Virus record (IMG/VR): IMGVR_UViG_3300031715_000015
Coordinates: 1-38,285 of that record
DNA: 38,285 bases
Direction: 5' to 3' (one strand)
Source: a virus
Shown here: positions 17,276 through 24,109 of the stretch, piece after piece
How positions within the stretch are numbered: the stretch's first letter is position 1
Layout of the letters: the number at the start of each line of letters is the position of its first letter
The notes under the pieces: generated by a model
The model's database searches: none
Told to the model about the DNA's origin: nothing
What the model saw: only the letters and a program-made list of their open reading frames with translations
Made by a program: the position numbers and the translations under genes

Positions 17276-18394
17276 TTAGCCACTCTTCTTTTTCGGTTTG
17301 CTCTTCGTTTTACCGCTGCGGTCCCCGCTGCGGTCCCCAGACATCGCTGCCAGCGTTGCCCGGGCCGCTTCTTCTCCAGCGTGGATATAGAGCGCCGTGG
17401 TGCTTGCATGCTTGTGACCTGCCAGGTAGGAAGCACCCGTCAGGGGGCCGGGGGAGTTAGCCGCGACCGTGATTCGAGAGTGTCGAAAGTCGTAGGTGCT
17501 GATGTTTCGGGAGGTTAGGCCAGCTGCCTGCAGTGCATCGGCTAGGTACACCCTGAGGGAACCTTTGGGCGCCAGGAAGATTCGACCGGGGACCGCGGGG
17601 ACCGCAAGGTCGAGGGCAGCCTGAGCGGCATGTGAGATAGGCAAGGTGCGCTCGAAGCCTTCCTTGTCTATCTCTCGGCTGATGAAGATGACGTCGGCAC
17701 CCTTGCGGTAGTGAAGCGGCGTCTCGAGTTTTAGGACACTCGTAGGACGTAGGCCCGTCTCCCACAGCACCGTAAAGAGCGGACGAATCCAATGCCCTGT
17801 TCGTTGACTGCGCTCCGGCATGGCTGCCAGGATGCGCGCCGCTTCATCTGCTGTAAAGACGGTCGCCTTGCGCTTGCGGGCGTTTTTGGCGCGCTTGCCT
17901 GGCTGACCGTGCTTCGGCAGGGACGGCACTGGCGGCAGGATGCGGTCGTGCTCTGCACACCATGCTACGAACCTTCGCAATGCGCTAAGCTCTTTCCGGA
18001 CCGTAGGCCGTGTGACCTTCTGCAGTCTCATGCGACCGTAATCGCCGTAAGACGCCAGAGTGAACGCCTCGAACGAACCGAAGAAAGGGATCAGGTGCGC
18101 TCGGAAATAGATCGTGACGATGGCCGACCATTCGGGGCTCGTCTCAAGTTCAAAGTCTGCTAGATAGTCTGCTACTGTAGCTGCAAAGTCCCCTGATGCG
18201 GGCCTAGCTACTCTGCGACCACCTACTACCTCGGCATAGATACGCGCGGCTTCGACCGAAGCTTCGTCAGGATTTGCGCAGCCCGTGGACTTCGAGACCC
18301 GTTGCCCGTTGTGTCGGAATCGAACGACGTAGACCGAACGATTTGCGCCGGCCGGGATTCGGATGGTCCAGCCGCCTTGCGTTCTCTTACCCAT
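17276..18394 (-). CDS. int: Tyrosine recombinase, phage integrase
   Basis: A 372-residue protein with the catalytic set of tyrosine recombinases: Arg in WETGLRPTSVLKL (about residue 215), His-x-x-Arg in DFRHSRI (about 304), Gly-His in AGHKHASTTALYIHA (about 325) and the nucleophile Tyr about ten residues later. The N-terminal 60 residues (YVVRFRHNGQRVSKSTG) fit an arm-binding domain, followed by a core-binding domain at about 70-150. It would integrate and excise the phage at the tRNA-Leu-like attP, which lies 15 bases beyond its stop. Its start is inside the excisionase gene in another frame. The C-terminus is Lys-rich (KTKSKPKKKSG). Confidence 0.95.
   Translation of the reverse strand: MGKRTQGGWTIRIPAGANRSVYVVRFRHNGQRVSKSTGCANPDEASVEAARIYAEVVGGRRVARPASGDFAATVADYLADFELETSPEWSAIVTIYFRAHLIPFFGSFEAFTLASYGDYGRMRLQKVTRPTVRKELSALRRFVAWCAEHDRILPPVPSLPKHGQPGKRAKNARKRKATVFTADEAARILAAMPERSQRTGHWIRPLFTVLWETGLRPTSVLKLETPLHYRKGADVIFISREIDKEGFERTLPISHAAQAALDLAVPAVPGRIFLAPKGSLRVYLADALQAAGLTSRNISTYDFRHSRITVAANSPGPLTGASYLAGHKHASTTALYIHAGEEAARATLAAMSGDRSGDRSGKTKSKPKKKSG
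17318..17338. repeat. Candidate integrase arm-type sites, right pair
   Basis: Two direct copies of GCGGTCCCC, at 17318-17326 and 17330-17338, lie about 57 bases right of the core and within the integrase 3' end, where they encode the Ser-Gly-Asp-Arg repeat near its C-terminus. They match the left pair in sequence and orientation. Confidence 0.5.
17588..17605. repeat. Inverted copy of the arm-type pair inside int
   Basis: GGGGACCGC occurs twice in tandem. Read on the - strand this is the same 18-base sequence as 17104-17121. It lies within the integrase gene, encoding Ala-Val-Pro-Ala-Val-Pro, so the match may be chance or a further integrase site. Confidence 0.35.
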
Positions 18395-18549
18395 GCGTCG
18401 AGGTCTACACGGTCAAATAGCACGCGGCGACCGATGCGCACGCACGGCACGAAAGGCTGCACAAGCTCCTTGAACGATGAGCGGCTTACACCCAGGTACT
18501 CGGCGGCTTCGAGCAGGGACAGGAGAGCCGGGCTCACTTTAGCTTCCAT
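18226..18549 (-). CDS. xis: Excisionase-like DNA-binding protein
   Basis: A 107-residue product. Residues 10-58 form a MerR-type winged helix (HTH_17, AlpA/Xis-like): LLEAAEYLGVSRSSFKELV then CVRIGRRVLFDRVDLDAWV. Such proteins bend attachment-site DNA and favour excision, and this one lies directly upstream of int. The ATG at 18549 overlaps the upstream gene; a GTG at 18537, just after that gene's stop and with GGAAG upstream, may be the real start. The last 55 or so residues are encoded in the same DNA as the integrase N-terminus, an overlap of 169 bases in a different frame. Confidence 0.8.
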   Translation of the reverse strand: MEAKVSPALLSLLEAAEYLGVSRSSFKELVQPFVPCVRIGRRVLFDRVDLDAWVRERKAAGPSESRPAQIVRSTSFDSDTTGNGSRSPRAAQILTKLRSKPRVSMPR

Positions 18550-18754
18550 CCCCTGAGGATTCTGCCGTGTAGCACTCCGCCATTAGCCAAGTAACTCCAA
18601 CCCACCCCAGGGATACTATGATGCAACCTGCAGGGCATCTATCAATCCTTACTTCAAAGTGCCTGTGAGCCCAGAACTCAAGCCTTTGGAAAGCAAAAAC
18701 ACTTCCAAACAGGCAAACCCCGATGAAAATACCGACGAGTACCAGTAGCCTCAC
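18539..18754 (-). CDS. Small two-pass membrane protein
   Basis: The GTG start at 18754 has GAGGG upstream (aaagagggcaaaGTG). The 71-residue product has two hydrophobic segments, at about residues 2-22 (LLVLVGIFIGVCLFGSVFAF) and 43-58, joined by a polar loop with two Cys. No family is recognised. It follows the Gly-Tyr-Asn repeat gene by ten bases and overlaps the excisionase start by 11, so it belongs to the same leftward operon. Confidence 0.6.
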   Translation of the reverse strand: MRLLVLVGIFIGVCLFGSVFAFQRLEFWAHRHFEVRIDRCPAGCIIVSLGWVGVTWLMAECYTAESSGDGS

Positions 18755-18764
18755 TTTGCCCTCT

Positions 18765-19028
18765 TTACGTTCTTCGACGTCTCGAGTGTCGAGTTACAGT
18801 GCCGTCGCCGTAGCCGTAGCCGCAGCAGTTGCCGTAGCCGTTGCCGTAGCCGTCGCCGTAGCCGTTGCCGTTGCCGGAGCCGGAGCCGTAGCCATTGCCG
18901 TAGCCGTTACCGTAGCCGTTACCGTAGCCGTTGCCGGAGCCATTGCCGTAGCCGTCGCCGTCGCCGTCGCCGGCGCCGTAGCCGTTGCCGTTGCCGTAGC
19001 CGTTGCCGTAGCCGATAGGTCTCAGCAT
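18765..19028 (-). CDS. Gly-Tyr-Asn repeat protein, copy 2
   Basis: An 87-residue product. It begins MLRPIG, continues as a low-complexity (Tyr-Gly-Asn/Asp-Gly)n run with occasional Ser, Cys and Ala, and ends YGDGTVTRHSRRRRT. Head and tail match the upstream copy (19022-19225), while the repeat length differs. Its ATG lies inside the stop region of copy 1 (ATGCTGA, seven-base overlap), which suggests translational coupling. All frames of this DNA are open because the repeat unit is six bases. This frame is preferred because it starts at conserved ATGs, ends in conserved basic tails and fits the operon. The function is unknown; an RNA- or membrane-binding disordered protein is possible. Confidence 0.55.
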   Translation of the reverse strand: MLRPIGYGNGYGNGNGYGAGDGDGDGYGNGSGNGYGNGYGNGYGNGYGSGSGNGNGYGDGYGNGYGNCCGYGYGDGTVTRHSRRRRT

Positions 19029-19210
19029 CTTCGACGTCTCAAGTGTCTAGTTATAGTGCCGTCGCCGTAGCCGTCGCCGTAGCCGTTGCCGTAGCCGTTG
19101 CCGTAGCCGTTGCCGTAGCCGTAGCCGTTGCCGTAGCCGTTGCCGTAGCCGTAGCCGTAGCCGTAGCCGTAGCCGTAGCCGTAGCCGTAGCCGTAGCCGT
19201 AGCCGTTGCC
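18801..19210. repeat. Hexanucleotide repeat tract in two blocks (GCCGTN/GCCGGN)
   Basis: Two tracts of near-perfect GCCGTA/GCCGTT/GCCGTC hexamers, 18801-19010 and 19058-19210, are separated by about 47 bases of unique sequence that is itself duplicated (GATAGGTCTCAGCATCTT and TCGACGTCTC). The arrangement is a tandem duplication of a whole short gene with its repeat. Six-base units allow slippage without loss of frame. Confidence 0.95.
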
Positions 19211-19225
19211 GATAGGTCTCAGCAT
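19022..19225 (-). CDS. Gly-Tyr-Asn repeat protein, copy 1
   Basis: A 67-residue product: MLRPIG, then about ten (Gly-Tyr) and (Asn-Gly-Tyr-Gly) units, then YGDGTITRHLRRRRC. It shares both ends with the downstream copy. Its ATG is three bases after the stop of the 113-residue gene upstream, and its stop overlaps the ATG of copy 2. No signal peptide or known domain is seen. The glycine-tyrosine-asparagine core and arginine cluster are typical of disordered, interaction-prone proteins, but the role is unknown. Confidence 0.55.
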   Translation of the reverse strand: MLRPIGNGYGYGYGYGYGYGYGYGYGYGNGYGNGYGYGNGYGNGYGNGYGDGYGDGTITRHLRRRRC

Positions 19226-19228
19226 CTT

Positions 19229-19570
19229 CTACAGTCCCCAATTATCGTCAACAGGCACACGGAACAACTCAGAATCCCCAGGGCAATCGAAGCCATTTGA
19301 CATCGGCTGTATGATGACTTTATCGCTCTTTGGAGCCGCTATCATACCGTCGAAGCCTATTCCCGTCCAGCTACGAACATGGACAGATCGAGTGATCCTC
19401 AGCCTTGTCTGTCCATGCTCGTCCTCATATGTGGACACGTCACCTGCTACAATCCAACCACGGTCGAGCACGACTACCGCTCTCTTTCCGGGCTTGGGGG
19501 CTTCTCCAACACAATCGGCCCTGAGATACTTCACACCATCCAAAGAGATTTCCTTTAGCTCGTTTGACAT
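19229..19570 (-). CDS. Conserved-looking phage protein of unknown function
   Basis: A 113-residue protein with AGGAA upstream of its ATG. The order of motifs (GVKYLRADCVG, RAVVVLDRGWIVAGDVS, VHVRSWTGIGFDGMIAAPKS) resembles small early proteins in other phages, as far as I can recall, but no function is known to me. It is predicted to be soluble and beta-rich. It overlaps the 58-residue gene upstream by 16 bases and runs three bases into the repeat-protein pair, so all appear co-translated. Confidence 0.65.
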   Translation of the reverse strand: MSNELKEISLDGVKYLRADCVGEAPKPGKRAVVVLDRGWIVAGDVSTYEDEHGQTRLRITRSVHVRSWTGIGFDGMIAAPKSDKVIIQPMSNGFDCPGDSELFRVPVDDNWGL

Positions 19571-19731
19571 GATTTCCTACTTTCCCGAAACTCTTCTAGC
19601 AAACTACTGCACTTTTCTTGCACAACTGTAAGCTGATCTGACAATCGATTGTTGTCACAAATAAGGTTAGCAATAATGTTCAGTAACTCCTTACGGCTTA
19701 CGCGACATAATTCTTTTTCGCGATCTTTCAT
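19555..19731 (-). CDS. Small coiled-coil protein, 58 residues
   Basis: The ATG at 19731 overlaps the methyltransferase stop (TGATG). The product starts MKDREKELCRVSRKELLNII and then continues as a charged helix with heptad-like leucines, ending FRESRKSCQTS. No family is recognised. The perfect coupling with the methyltransferase and the helical make-up support a real gene, possibly a regulator or partner of its neighbour. Confidence 0.55.
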   Translation of the reverse strand: MKDREKELCRVSRKELLNIIANLICDNNRLSDQLTVVQEKCSSLLEEFRESRKSCQTS

Positions 19732-21521
19732 CACGCCGCCTCACTTCCCGGGCACCAATACGCGAGCCTCGCCCTCGCAATCCTCACGTATTCATCTTCT
19801 CTCTCGATACCGAACACGCCAGACCATCCAGCCTTTATGGCTCCGATCATCTCGGAACCTGAGCCCGCGAACGGGATCAGAATGACACCCGAGGTTGGAG
19901 GCATGATTAGTCGCGCGAGGTACGTAGTTAGGGAGATGGGCTTTAACGTCGGATGACTATTGCGAGCGCCGCCCCTGCGGCCCGCCCCGGCGAGAGGATC
20001 GTCAAGGCCGGCCGTCCGAACTCGACCGTTGCCTAGACACGTCGGACACTCGAAGCCTGGATCCTTACTTAGGACGCCTCCATCGTTAATCCATCCGCGA
20101 CCAACACAATCTTTACACTTATCGTCCCGCTCCGGAACCTCGCCGGCGCTACGAAGCGGGAGATATTCGCACCCTGCCTCTCGCTCTTTGGTGCTCACCT
20201 TAGTGGTATAAAAAAAGCGGCTCGGCCCTCCTCCGTCCGAGTACCCCCCGGCCGTTCTCTTCTTCAAGGGCAGCACGTTGCCCGTGGCGGTATTCTCTCG
20301 AAACGGGGTCGATGGGCGATTACCTACTTCAGCGTCTATGAGGGCTGCAGCGTCTTCGTCGAGGATCAGGTTCGCGGGCCAGCGTCCATCAGGCTCTACT
20401 TGTGTGTCAGCTCCTAATCCTGGGCCAAATACGTTTTTATCATCGAGAGTTTTACTAGGTCTCACTAACTTTTCTTTCTTTTCGGCCGAGTGAATCGTCT
20501 CCCAGAGACGACCGTTCCTATCTCTGTGTCCGAGACACCGTCCTTGTGCGTCTCTGTTGCTGCAATGAGTCCCGCCGCCTTCACTGCCTACTCTGCACGC
20601 ATCAATCGCCAATCCTCCAACCCCCCACCGCTCGACGTTTTGCGCCATCGTGCCGTCTAGCGGTTTGCGGGCTAGTACGACAGGCTCATGTGCCGGCTTG
20701 AGATTAAGAAACCCTTTCCCACCGACTTCGGCGTCTAGGAGGGCTGCAGCGTCTTCGTCTAAGAGGAGGTTCGCGGGCCAGCGGCCATCGGCGTCCGGCT
20801 TCGCCTCGCGGGCGTAGTTCGCCCCAGACATCGCGACGTTCTCGCTCGCCTCGCTACCTGTCTTCGACCACCCGGAAGGCTTGCCGATCCAATCAAGTCG
20901 ACACGCATCAATCGCCAATCCTCCAACCCCCCACCGCTCGACGTTTTGTGCCATCGTGCCGTCTAGCGGTTTGCGGGCTAGTACGACAGGCTCATATGCC
21001 GGCTTTAGCGCGGTACCATATCCCTCCCAAGCTCGCGCAAGCTCTGTGGCCGGCTCCGTTACGTTCACCGTCTTCGGTGGGACGCTTCCTACTTGTATAC
21101 CATAGGTCCCTCCTTTCTCCTTCGTAGAGATGGCGGCATTCCCGGTAAGAACACGCGTACCTACGACCTCTCGCGTCGCACCGGCCGACTTGTCAATGGC
21201 CAGTGAGATGTTTTGACTCTTTGGAAATCCCTTTCCGTAGAGCCACATCAAACAATCCCGTAGCTCGAACCCGGCGTCCTCGATGGCACACGCCAAGCGG
21301 TGATACGTTCTAGCACCGCCGAACGCGAGCAAGGGCGCGCCTGGCTTGAGAACTCTCAAGCACTCAGCCCAGCACTCTACGGATGGTACGTCGTAATCCC
21401 ACGCCTTGCCCATAAACGAAAAGCCGTACGGTGGATCGCAAAATAGCGCGTCGAACGAGTTATCCTGAAACCCTCGAAGGACTTCGACGACGTCTCCTTG
21501 GGTGATAGAATAGGCGCTCAT
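19731..21521 (-). CDS. DNA methyltransferase (N4-cytosine/N6-adenine type) with duplicated recognition region
   Basis: The start at 21521 is fixed by an ATGA overlap with the upstream gene, giving about 596 residues. Motif IV is near the N-terminus (LFCDPPYGFSFMGKAW). The AdoMet-binding motif I is near the C-terminus (GVILIPFAGSGSEMIGAI), after HPTLKPISLTTYLARLI, so the order is that of beta-class amino-methyltransferases. Between them lies a long target-recognition region with two near-identical modules (EPVVLARKPLDGTMAQNVER) and a Cys4 cluster (CKDC, CPTC) that could bind zinc. It would methylate phage DNA, perhaps to avoid host restriction; no cognate nuclease gene is next to it. Confidence 0.9.
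   Translation of the reverse strand: MSAYSITQGDVVEVLRGFQDNSFDALFCDPPYGFSFMGKAWDYDVPSVECWAECLRVLKPGAPLLAFGGARTYHRLACAIEDAGFELRDCLMWLYGKGFPKSQNISLAIDKSAGATREVVGTRVLTGNAAISTKEKGGTYGIQVGSVPPKTVNVTEPATELARAWEGYGTALKPAYEPVVLARKPLDGTMAQNVERWGVGGLAIDACRLDWIGKPSGWSKTGSEASENVAMSGANYAREAKPDADGRWPANLLLDEDAAALLDAEVGGKGFLNLKPAHEPVVLARKPLDGTMAQNVERWGVGGLAIDACRVGSEGGGTHCSNRDAQGRCLGHRDRNGRLWETIHSAEKKEKLVRPSKTLDDKNVFGPGLGADTQVEPDGRWPANLILDEDAAALIDAEVGNRPSTPFRENTATGNVLPLKKRTAGGYSDGGGPSRFFYTTKVSTKEREAGCEYLPLRSAGEVPERDDKCKDCVGRGWINDGGVLSKDPGFECPTCLGNGRVRTAGLDDPLAGAGRRGGARNSHPTLKPISLTTYLARLIMPPTSGVILIPFAGSGSEMIGAIKAGWSGVFGIEREDEYVRIARARLAYWCPGSEAA
20597..21005. repeat. Internal direct duplication in the methyltransferase gene
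   Basis: A stretch of about 103 bases (20597-20699) recurs with few differences at 20903-21005, 306 bases apart. A second module of about 59 bases (20332-20390) recurs at 20731-20789, 399 bases apart. Both offsets are multiples of three. The repeat doubles part of the recognition region. Confidence 0.88.
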
Positions 21522-21682
21522 ATTCCCACCCAATCCAGCCAAGCAGCGAAGCCACACGACGAAGCAGCCGTGAAATTGACCACAGCCATTCCGACGTTTC
21601 CGCGTGATGCTTCCCAGGCGAAGACGCCTAGATTGAACAGAACGCAGGTCAATTGACCTAATAGAAAGACTCTCTGAAACAT
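21518..21682 (-). CDS. Small membrane protein, 54 residues
   Basis: The ATG at 21682 follows GAGGGAG and sits two bases after the upstream stop; its own stop overlaps the methyltransferase ATG. The product starts MFQRVFLLGQLTCVLFNLGV and is mostly hydrophobic with two likely membrane segments. It resembles its upstream neighbour in size and make-up, so the two may be diverged relatives or partners. The function is unknown. Confidence 0.6.
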   Translation of the reverse strand: MFQRVFLLGQLTCVLFNLGVFAWEASRGNVGMAVVNFTAASSCGFAAWLDWVGI

Positions 21683-21684
21683 CT

Positions 21685-21849
21685 TCACTCCCTCGAGGTA
21701 AGGCCGAGTAGCAACAGAAACGAGGAACCCATATTCACCAGCGCAGCCTGCGGCCTAGAACCTATGTTGCTGGCAAAAAGTAGAACGTTGATTGCGATCC
21801 CGATCACCATAATGACGGTCCAAGCCGCCGACGCGGCGGCGCGAATCAT
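21685..21849 (-). CDS. Small two-pass membrane protein, 54 residues
   Basis: I choose the ATG at 21849, which overlaps the upstream gene's stop (ATGA), over a GTG at 21912 that lies inside that gene. The product starts MIRAAASAAWTVIMVIGIAI and has hydrophobic segments at about residues 5-27 and 37-50. No family is recognised. It forms part of a chain of three tiny genes between a sigma-like gene and the methyltransferase. Confidence 0.6.
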   Translation of the reverse strand: MIRAAASAAWTVIMVIGIAINVLLFASNIGSRPQAALVNMGSSFLLLLGLTSRE

Positions 21850-22022
21850 GCAGCTTTCGCCGGGATGGTCGGAGCCGCTTCCGCGTGCAACGTCTTCTCC
21901 GTAATGGGCCACCCTTGATTGATATACAGATCAGCTACCAGCGTCTCCATGCGAAGGGTATTCGTAAGCCCCCCGCGGCGGCGGATGACAGCGTAAAGAT
22001 CCTTAACCGAAGTGGAGTACAT
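21846..22022 (-). CDS. Small soluble protein, 58 residues
   Basis: A very strong ribosome site (AAAGGAGGT) lies inside the end of the sigma-like gene, seven bases before the ATG at 22022. The product starts MYSTSVKDLYAVIRRRGGLT and is charged and helical, with the segment NTLRMETLVADLYINQGWPI. No family is recognised; a small DNA-binding or regulatory protein is possible. The unusually strong ribosome site suggests high expression. Confidence 0.6.
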   Translation of the reverse strand: MYSTSVKDLYAVIRRRGGLTNTLRMETLVADLYINQGWPITEKTLHAEAAPTIPAKAA

Positions 22023-22023
22023 C

Positions 22024-22638
22024 TCACTTACCTCCTTTGAGAAACGCCGTCGCGCGTTTCATAAGAGAGATATAGCCCCGAGACCTGAGATTATTTCCGG
22101 CTTCTACACCTCCATCATTCGTTGTTCTCTTAGCGCATAACAAGAGGTGCTGCTCGGCATCGGAAAGCTCAGACAAGAACTTCCCTAACAGCCCTCGTAG
22201 CTCTTTCTCTCGAACTAGCTCCTCAGGTGAGGGCACCTCACTGGCGATTTGCATCTTGTCCGAAGACACTGACCAACGCTGCGAGTCACGCTCCTCTTGA
22301 GCCTGTCCTTCGAGACATCGATGGGAACGTGGTCGAGCGTGTACAGTTTCGCGCAACCATATCTCTATCTCATTACGCACGTAGTGCGAGGCGAACGCCC
22401 AGAATGATCCTCTCGCCGCGTCATAGCGCTCTAATGCGAGTAGAAGACCAATCTCCCCGACGTGAGCTGCTTCCTTATAATATTGGGCTTGGACCATTTG
22501 CCGCGCCGAGCGCGCGACCATGGGCCTATACGCCGCGATCACCTCGGCTTGGATTCGGCGGCGATCTGCCGAAGGGGCCTGTCGGTAAATGTACTCGGGA
22601 GGGCTTGCGTTTTTCTCGCCAGCTAGTACTGTGGGCAT
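22024..22638 (-). CDS. Sigma-70-like factor with degenerate C-terminal region
   Basis: A 204-residue protein. Residues 30-100 match sigma-70 region 2: IAAYRPMVARSARQMVQAQY, HVGEIGLLLALERYDAARGS, FWAFASHYVRNEIEIWLRE. The C-terminal part (LSELSDAEQHLLLCAKR and NNLRSRGYISLMKRATAFL) has the size of region 4, but its helix-turn-helix is atypical. It may direct host RNA polymerase to phage promoters, perhaps late ones. It is the second sigma-like gene of this operon. A 260-base gap with a hairpin precedes it. Confidence 0.75.
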   Translation of the reverse strand: MPTVLAGEKNASPPEYIYRQAPSADRRRIQAEVIAAYRPMVARSARQMVQAQYYKEAAHVGEIGLLLALERYDAARGSFWAFASHYVRNEIEIWLRETVHARPRSHRCLEGQAQEERDSQRWSVSSDKMQIASEVPSPEELVREKELRGLLGKFLSELSDAEQHLLLCAKRTTNDGGVEAGNNLRSRGYISLMKRATAFLKGGK

Positions 22639-22898
22639 GACAATCCGGCCTTTTTCGCGAATAACCCTCGCGACGAAGGGAGCCTACCGTTGGCTTTGGC
22701 GAGCTACGGGCGGCCAGGGTTGTTAGTCAGGGAGAACAGCACGGTCGGATTTTTTCGGCCGTGCTGTTCATTATGTAATGTAGAACGACGGGAGCTTGCG
22801 AATCTGGAGGGGATCAGCTCCAGTTCGGTAGCAGCACTCCACCTACTCTGGATAATAGTGGGGGAGGCCGTCTATCTCCACAGTGGACCTTCACGTTC
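22639..22898. promoter_or_regulatory. 260-base gap with strong inverted repeat
   Basis: No convincing gene lies here on either strand. A perfect 11-base inverted repeat, GAACAGCACGG (22734-22744) and CCGTGCTGTTC (22759-22769), with a 14-base A/T-containing loop, lies about 100 bases upstream of the sigma-like start. No T-run follows on either strand, so it is not a standard intrinsic terminator. A control element for the sigma-like gene is inferred. I could not identify a clear -35/-10 pair. Confidence 0.5.
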
Positions 22899-23921
22899 CT
22901 ACCGTGTAGGTGTTTCACGCACCCAAATGGGGGACTTGCAAGTCTTTCCCCGCTTCGAATCTATGAGATAGAACATCTGTTGCGGAGGCTCGGGCTCCGC
23001 TTTTATGCTCATCGCATATGCGTTGTAGCCAATAACCGAACCATTGACAGCGATTCGGCCAGTGTCTAGGTAAGTGTGAAAATGACCGAAGTTGTGATAG
23101 TGACAGCTTTTAGCGCGATCCCATTGGGAGATGGACTTGTTTAGCGGCACTGTAATGCCGCCCACTCCACCTAGATATGTGGCTTCGTCCCCGTGGTGAA
23201 AGTGCAGATCGTAGTCGTAGACGGTCAAGTACTGATGAGCGCTTTGGTCCGCTAGGAACTTGACCCTGGGGTTTCCCTCATACTCGGACGCCAGCCACTG
23301 GTACAGTAGCCATTCGTACGAGTGAGTCGCGCCGAGGGCGCGGTAGGACTTGGCTGTAGAACGACCGTGATTGCCGTAGGAGCAAGGAACGTGGAGCATC
23401 TCTAGCTGCTCGTCTTCCAGCAGGAAATCTATCCCTGACCTGATGTGCGTCCTGAGCCAGAGGATGGTCTCAATGGGCGCGCTTACTGTGTTCTCTTTCA
23501 GTTCCTCGTGTATGTGCCCGGACATAAGGTCTCCCCCCAGCCAAAGCACAGCGTCACGGATCGCGAAGCGTTCCCGATAGAGGTCAATAAGCCACCTATA
23601 CCCCTCGAAGAAGCGTCGGATTGAGTGCCCTGCAATGGCAAGGCTGTACTCATTGCCTACGGGCGTCTCGCCCAGTCGAACCTTCTCCTCACAATGAACA
23701 TCGGAGAGACCTGCTACCGCCGTCGCCTCGCGCATGCCTGATGCTCTTTCCCTCCTAGCCACAGGCTTAAGTGGGCGAGAGGTCATGGCTGCCAGGGTGT
23801 CTAGGCTGCTACGAAGAGCCAACAGATCTCTTCGCAGAGTAGCTATCTCGCTCTTCTCAGCTCGCGAGGCCAGGGCCTTCGTATACTGATCTAGAGCGGT
23901 TTGTAGGGTGCTAGGTTTCAT
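22899..23921 (-). CDS. Calcineurin-like metallophosphoesterase
   Basis: A 340-residue protein. The first 60 residues are a predicted coiled coil; the catalytic domain follows with the metal-binding motifs in order: GLSDVHCEE (about 72), WLGGDLMSGHIHEE (about 128), CSYGNHGRS (about 183), HFHHGDE (about 238) and NFGHFHTYLD (about 275). These match the DxH, GDxxxxG, GNH, H and GHxH set of the family, which hydrolyses phosphodiesters or phosphomonoesters with two metal ions. In a replication operon it may act on DNA ends or nucleotides. Its ATG overlaps the upstream stop (ATGA). Confidence 0.87.
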   Translation of the reverse strand: MKPSTLQTALDQYTKALASRAEKSEIATLRRDLLALRSSLDTLAAMTSRPLKPVARRERASGMREATAVAGLSDVHCEEKVRLGETPVGNEYSLAIAGHSIRRFFEGYRWLIDLYRERFAIRDAVLWLGGDLMSGHIHEELKENTVSAPIETILWLRTHIRSGIDFLLEDEQLEMLHVPCSYGNHGRSTAKSYRALGATHSYEWLLYQWLASEYEGNPRVKFLADQSAHQYLTVYDYDLHFHHGDEATYLGGVGGITVPLNKSISQWDRAKSCHYHNFGHFHTYLDTGRIAVNGSVIGYNAYAMSIKAEPEPPQQMFYLIDSKRGKTCKSPIWVRETPTR

Positions 23922-24109
23922 TTACAACCTTTGAATCCTTCTAGGAGTAACTGTTTTAGGAGTTTCACAGCCTGTAAGACGATTCGCTCCTGAGCGTGAC
24001 GGCGCACGTCTCGCGCTCGACGTTTGGCGATGCGTTCCGGTGTCTTGTCTCGTACGCGATCGTATTGCCGTCGACGTTCTTTTCGCTCTTTGGCTTCTTC
24101 AGTCCTCAT
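23918..24109 (-). CDS. Small highly basic protein
   Basis: A 63-residue protein with a dense Arg/Lys/Glu head (MRTEEAKERKERRRQYDRVR), further basic runs (KRRARDVRRH) and a Leu-rich helix at the end (LQAVKLLKQLLLEGFKG). It overlaps both neighbours by 4 to 11 bases. Nucleic-acid binding is likely from charge alone. No family is recognised. Confidence 0.6.
   Translation of the reverse strand: MRTEEAKERKERRRQYDRVRDKTPERIAKRRARDVRRHAQERIVLQAVKLLKQLLLEGFKGCK

Noticed and set aside
18801-19210. CRISPR array or minisatellite of another kind
   Set aside because: The unit is six bases with no spacers of constant size; it is a low-complexity coding repeat.
18723-19300. + strand frames encoding long Ala-Val repeats across the hexamer tract
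   Set aside because: A six-base repeat leaves every frame open. The + strand frames run against a continuous - strand operon, and only the - strand frame has conserved starts and tails in both copies.
22690-22971. + strand 93-residue reading frame
   Set aside because: It overlaps the end of the metallophosphoesterase and the hairpin gap, runs against the operon, and shows no ribosome site or recognisable sequence.
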